From positions 186,001 through 250,000 of the forward strand of contig NZ_CP013234.1 of assembly GCF_001584185.1 (NCBI RefSeq): a stretch of 64,000 nucleotides of DNA. The letters are read 5' to 3'. A model generated the notes under the pieces. It was not told the origin of the DNA. It made no database searches and saw only the letters and a program-made list of their open reading frames with translations. Below are positions 63,355-64,000 of the stretch, piece by piece. The stretch comes from Collimonas pratensis. Lineage in GTDB: Bacteria > Pseudomonadota > Gammaproteobacteria > Burkholderiales > Burkholderiaceae_D. Position 1 is the first letter of the stretch, and each line of letters opens with the position of its first letter. A program made the translations under genes and the position numbers.

Positions 63355-63564
63355 ATGAAATCACCTTTGTCTTCAGAAAAGGATGCCACCATCCACGATG
63401 CACATGCTCGCGGACTTACGATTGTTGATACGATAAAAATGATTAGAGAACGCTATCAAATGAGCTTGGGAGAAGCAAAAAACCTAGTTTCAAATCACAG
63501 TATCTGGCAAGACGTGGTGCAAGCTTCTGATTCACTCAAAGATGACATTGAAAAACTTATCTGA
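63355..63564 (+). CDS. Small L7/L12 C-terminal-like protein (array gene 12)
   Basis: 69 aa. GLTIVDTIKMIRERYQMSLG followed by EAKNLVSNHSIW has the helix-loop-helix pattern of the ribosomal L7/L12 C-terminal domain (GLGLxEAKxLV). Such one-domain proteins occur in bacterial accessory regions; their function is unknown. ATG 63355; the upstream TTG frame runs into the repeat element. Confidence 0.62.
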   Translation: MKSPLSSEKDATIHDAHARGLTIVDTIKMIRERYQMSLGEAKNLVSNHSIWQDVVQASDSLKDDIEKLI

Positions 63565-63572
63565 GAATGAAC

Positions 63573-63596
63573 GGCTTCTTCCGGCCATCGCGGCCT
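63573..63596 (+). repeat. Inter-cassette palindromic element 12
   Basis: GGCTTCTTCCGGCCATCGCGGCC between array genes 12 and 13; a diverged copy with GGCC centre and GCTTCTT/GGCC-type arms. Confidence 0.4.
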
Positions 63597-63663
63597 CTCA
63601 AAGAGTACCAATGAATTCGTGGCAGCCAATTCAACATTTCTTGCACGCTAAAGGTTTCTCCTT

Positions 63664-63936
63664 ATGCCGCTTTACACTTACATCGTTTCCTACAAAGGTT
63701 CTACTCACGTTGCACAAGGCAGTCATAGCAATTTCAAGGGTTTCATCTCAACTTGGTGCTCTAACATTCCGACAGGCGCACTACCCGCTCTTACGCCCGT
63801 CCTGCACAGGGAATTGGCAGCTAAAGCCTACAAAGAGGAATTCATAGCGGTTCCAAACATCAAAAATTCATGGCGGAAATCCATGGATATTGGCGGCAGC
63901 GAATGCCTCGTCATCGCAGTGCAGACACAGCCATAG
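63664..63936 (+). CDS. Small protein, unknown (array gene 13)
   Basis: 90 aa, not recognised. YTYIVSYKGSTHVAQGSHSN begins with beta strands and the end (GGSECLVIAVQTQP) is beta; no signal peptide. AAAGG upstream of the ATG. A further CGGCCGA at the very end of the window (63994-64000) suggests the next element and that the array continues. Confidence 0.55.
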   Translation: MPLYTYIVSYKGSTHVAQGSHSNFKGFISTWCSNIPTGALPALTPVLHRELAAKAYKEEFIAVPNIKNSWRKSMDIGGSECLVIAVQTQP

Positions 63937-64000
63937 ATTGGAACATCGGTAGCGGATGAAGGAAGTCAGATGTCGTTCACAAATGCCTATTATCGGCCGA

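Noticed and set aside
56320..64000. Searched for a classical integron: integrase gene, attI and attC sites
   Set aside because: No integrase-like frame on either strand in the window, and the palindromes lack the paired GTTRRRY/RYYYAAC boxes of attC. The array is therefore called integron-like only.
1..64000. Search by eye for tRNA and rRNA genes
   Set aside because: No cloverleaf with a TTCRA-type arm next to a CCA end and no rRNA signature was noticed; a tRNAscan or Infernal run would be decisive.

Overview
The window is a chromosomal segment of a GC-rich betaproteobacterium. Gene types and protein sequences fit Burkholderiales, family Oxalobacteraceae, and a Collimonas-like genome is my best guess; this is inference from gene content, not a database match. 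No rRNA, tRNA or CRISPR array was recognised.

Left part (1-21 kb): mostly chromosomal housekeeping genes. These are the end of a DUF4399 gene, ogt, a leucine-dehydrogenase-type enzyme, a Phd/VapC-type toxin-antitoxin pair, rhlE, and a coupled minus-strand operon (GNAT acetyltransferase, hydratase, SNF2 helicase). Two exported S9 peptidases follow, then a three-gene two-component locus resembling Vibrio vxrABC, an exported glycoside-hydrolase-like protein, and a lipoprotein phosphodiesterase preceded by three 11-bp GTCAT repeats that look like a Pho box.

Middle part (21-37.7 kb): an AraC regulator faces a long plus-strand series. It runs: alditol-oxidase-like flavoenzyme, MFS transporter, D-threonine-aldolase-like PLP enzyme, aldehyde dehydrogenase, DUF1329, DUF1302, MMPL/RND transporter, YCF48-like protein, neutral ceramidase, and a small exported helical protein. 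I read this as a sphingolipid uptake and catabolism island: ceramide is hydrolysed to sphingosine, C1 is oxidised, a retro-aldol step releases glycine plus a long-chain aldehyde, and the aldehyde is oxidised to a fatty acid. The ceramidase has Thr where the family nucleophile Ser is expected.

37.8-54.4 kb: an NTF2-like protein, an XRE/MmyB-type regulator, a DUF3455 lipoprotein and an orphan amino-acid-binding protein. Next comes a probable nucleoside-scavenging region: two exported nucleoside hydrolases (one with a broken metal motif), an alpha/beta hydrolase, a TonB-dependent receptor with two TGTATACA sites upstream, a FadR-type GntR regulator, and a complete BMP-family nucleoside ABC importer. 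A sterol-desaturase-family hydroxylase and a small membrane protein end this part.

Right part (54.6-64 kb): base composition changes, being visibly richer in A/T. An intact IS1182-family element is followed by thirteen consecutive small genes, all on the plus strand. They encode lipoproteins, small membrane proteins, a SUFU-domain protein, an ankyrin lipoprotein, an L7/L12-C-terminal-like protein and several unknowns. Many of the junctions carry a short imperfect palindrome with core TTCGGCCAGAAGCGG. The IS, a related 147-bp MITE and a solo IS end all sit at a GGCC that in two cases is visibly the centre of this palindrome. There is no integrase in the window. This looks like an integron-like array of gene cassettes with a non-attC repeat and is the most unusual structure here.
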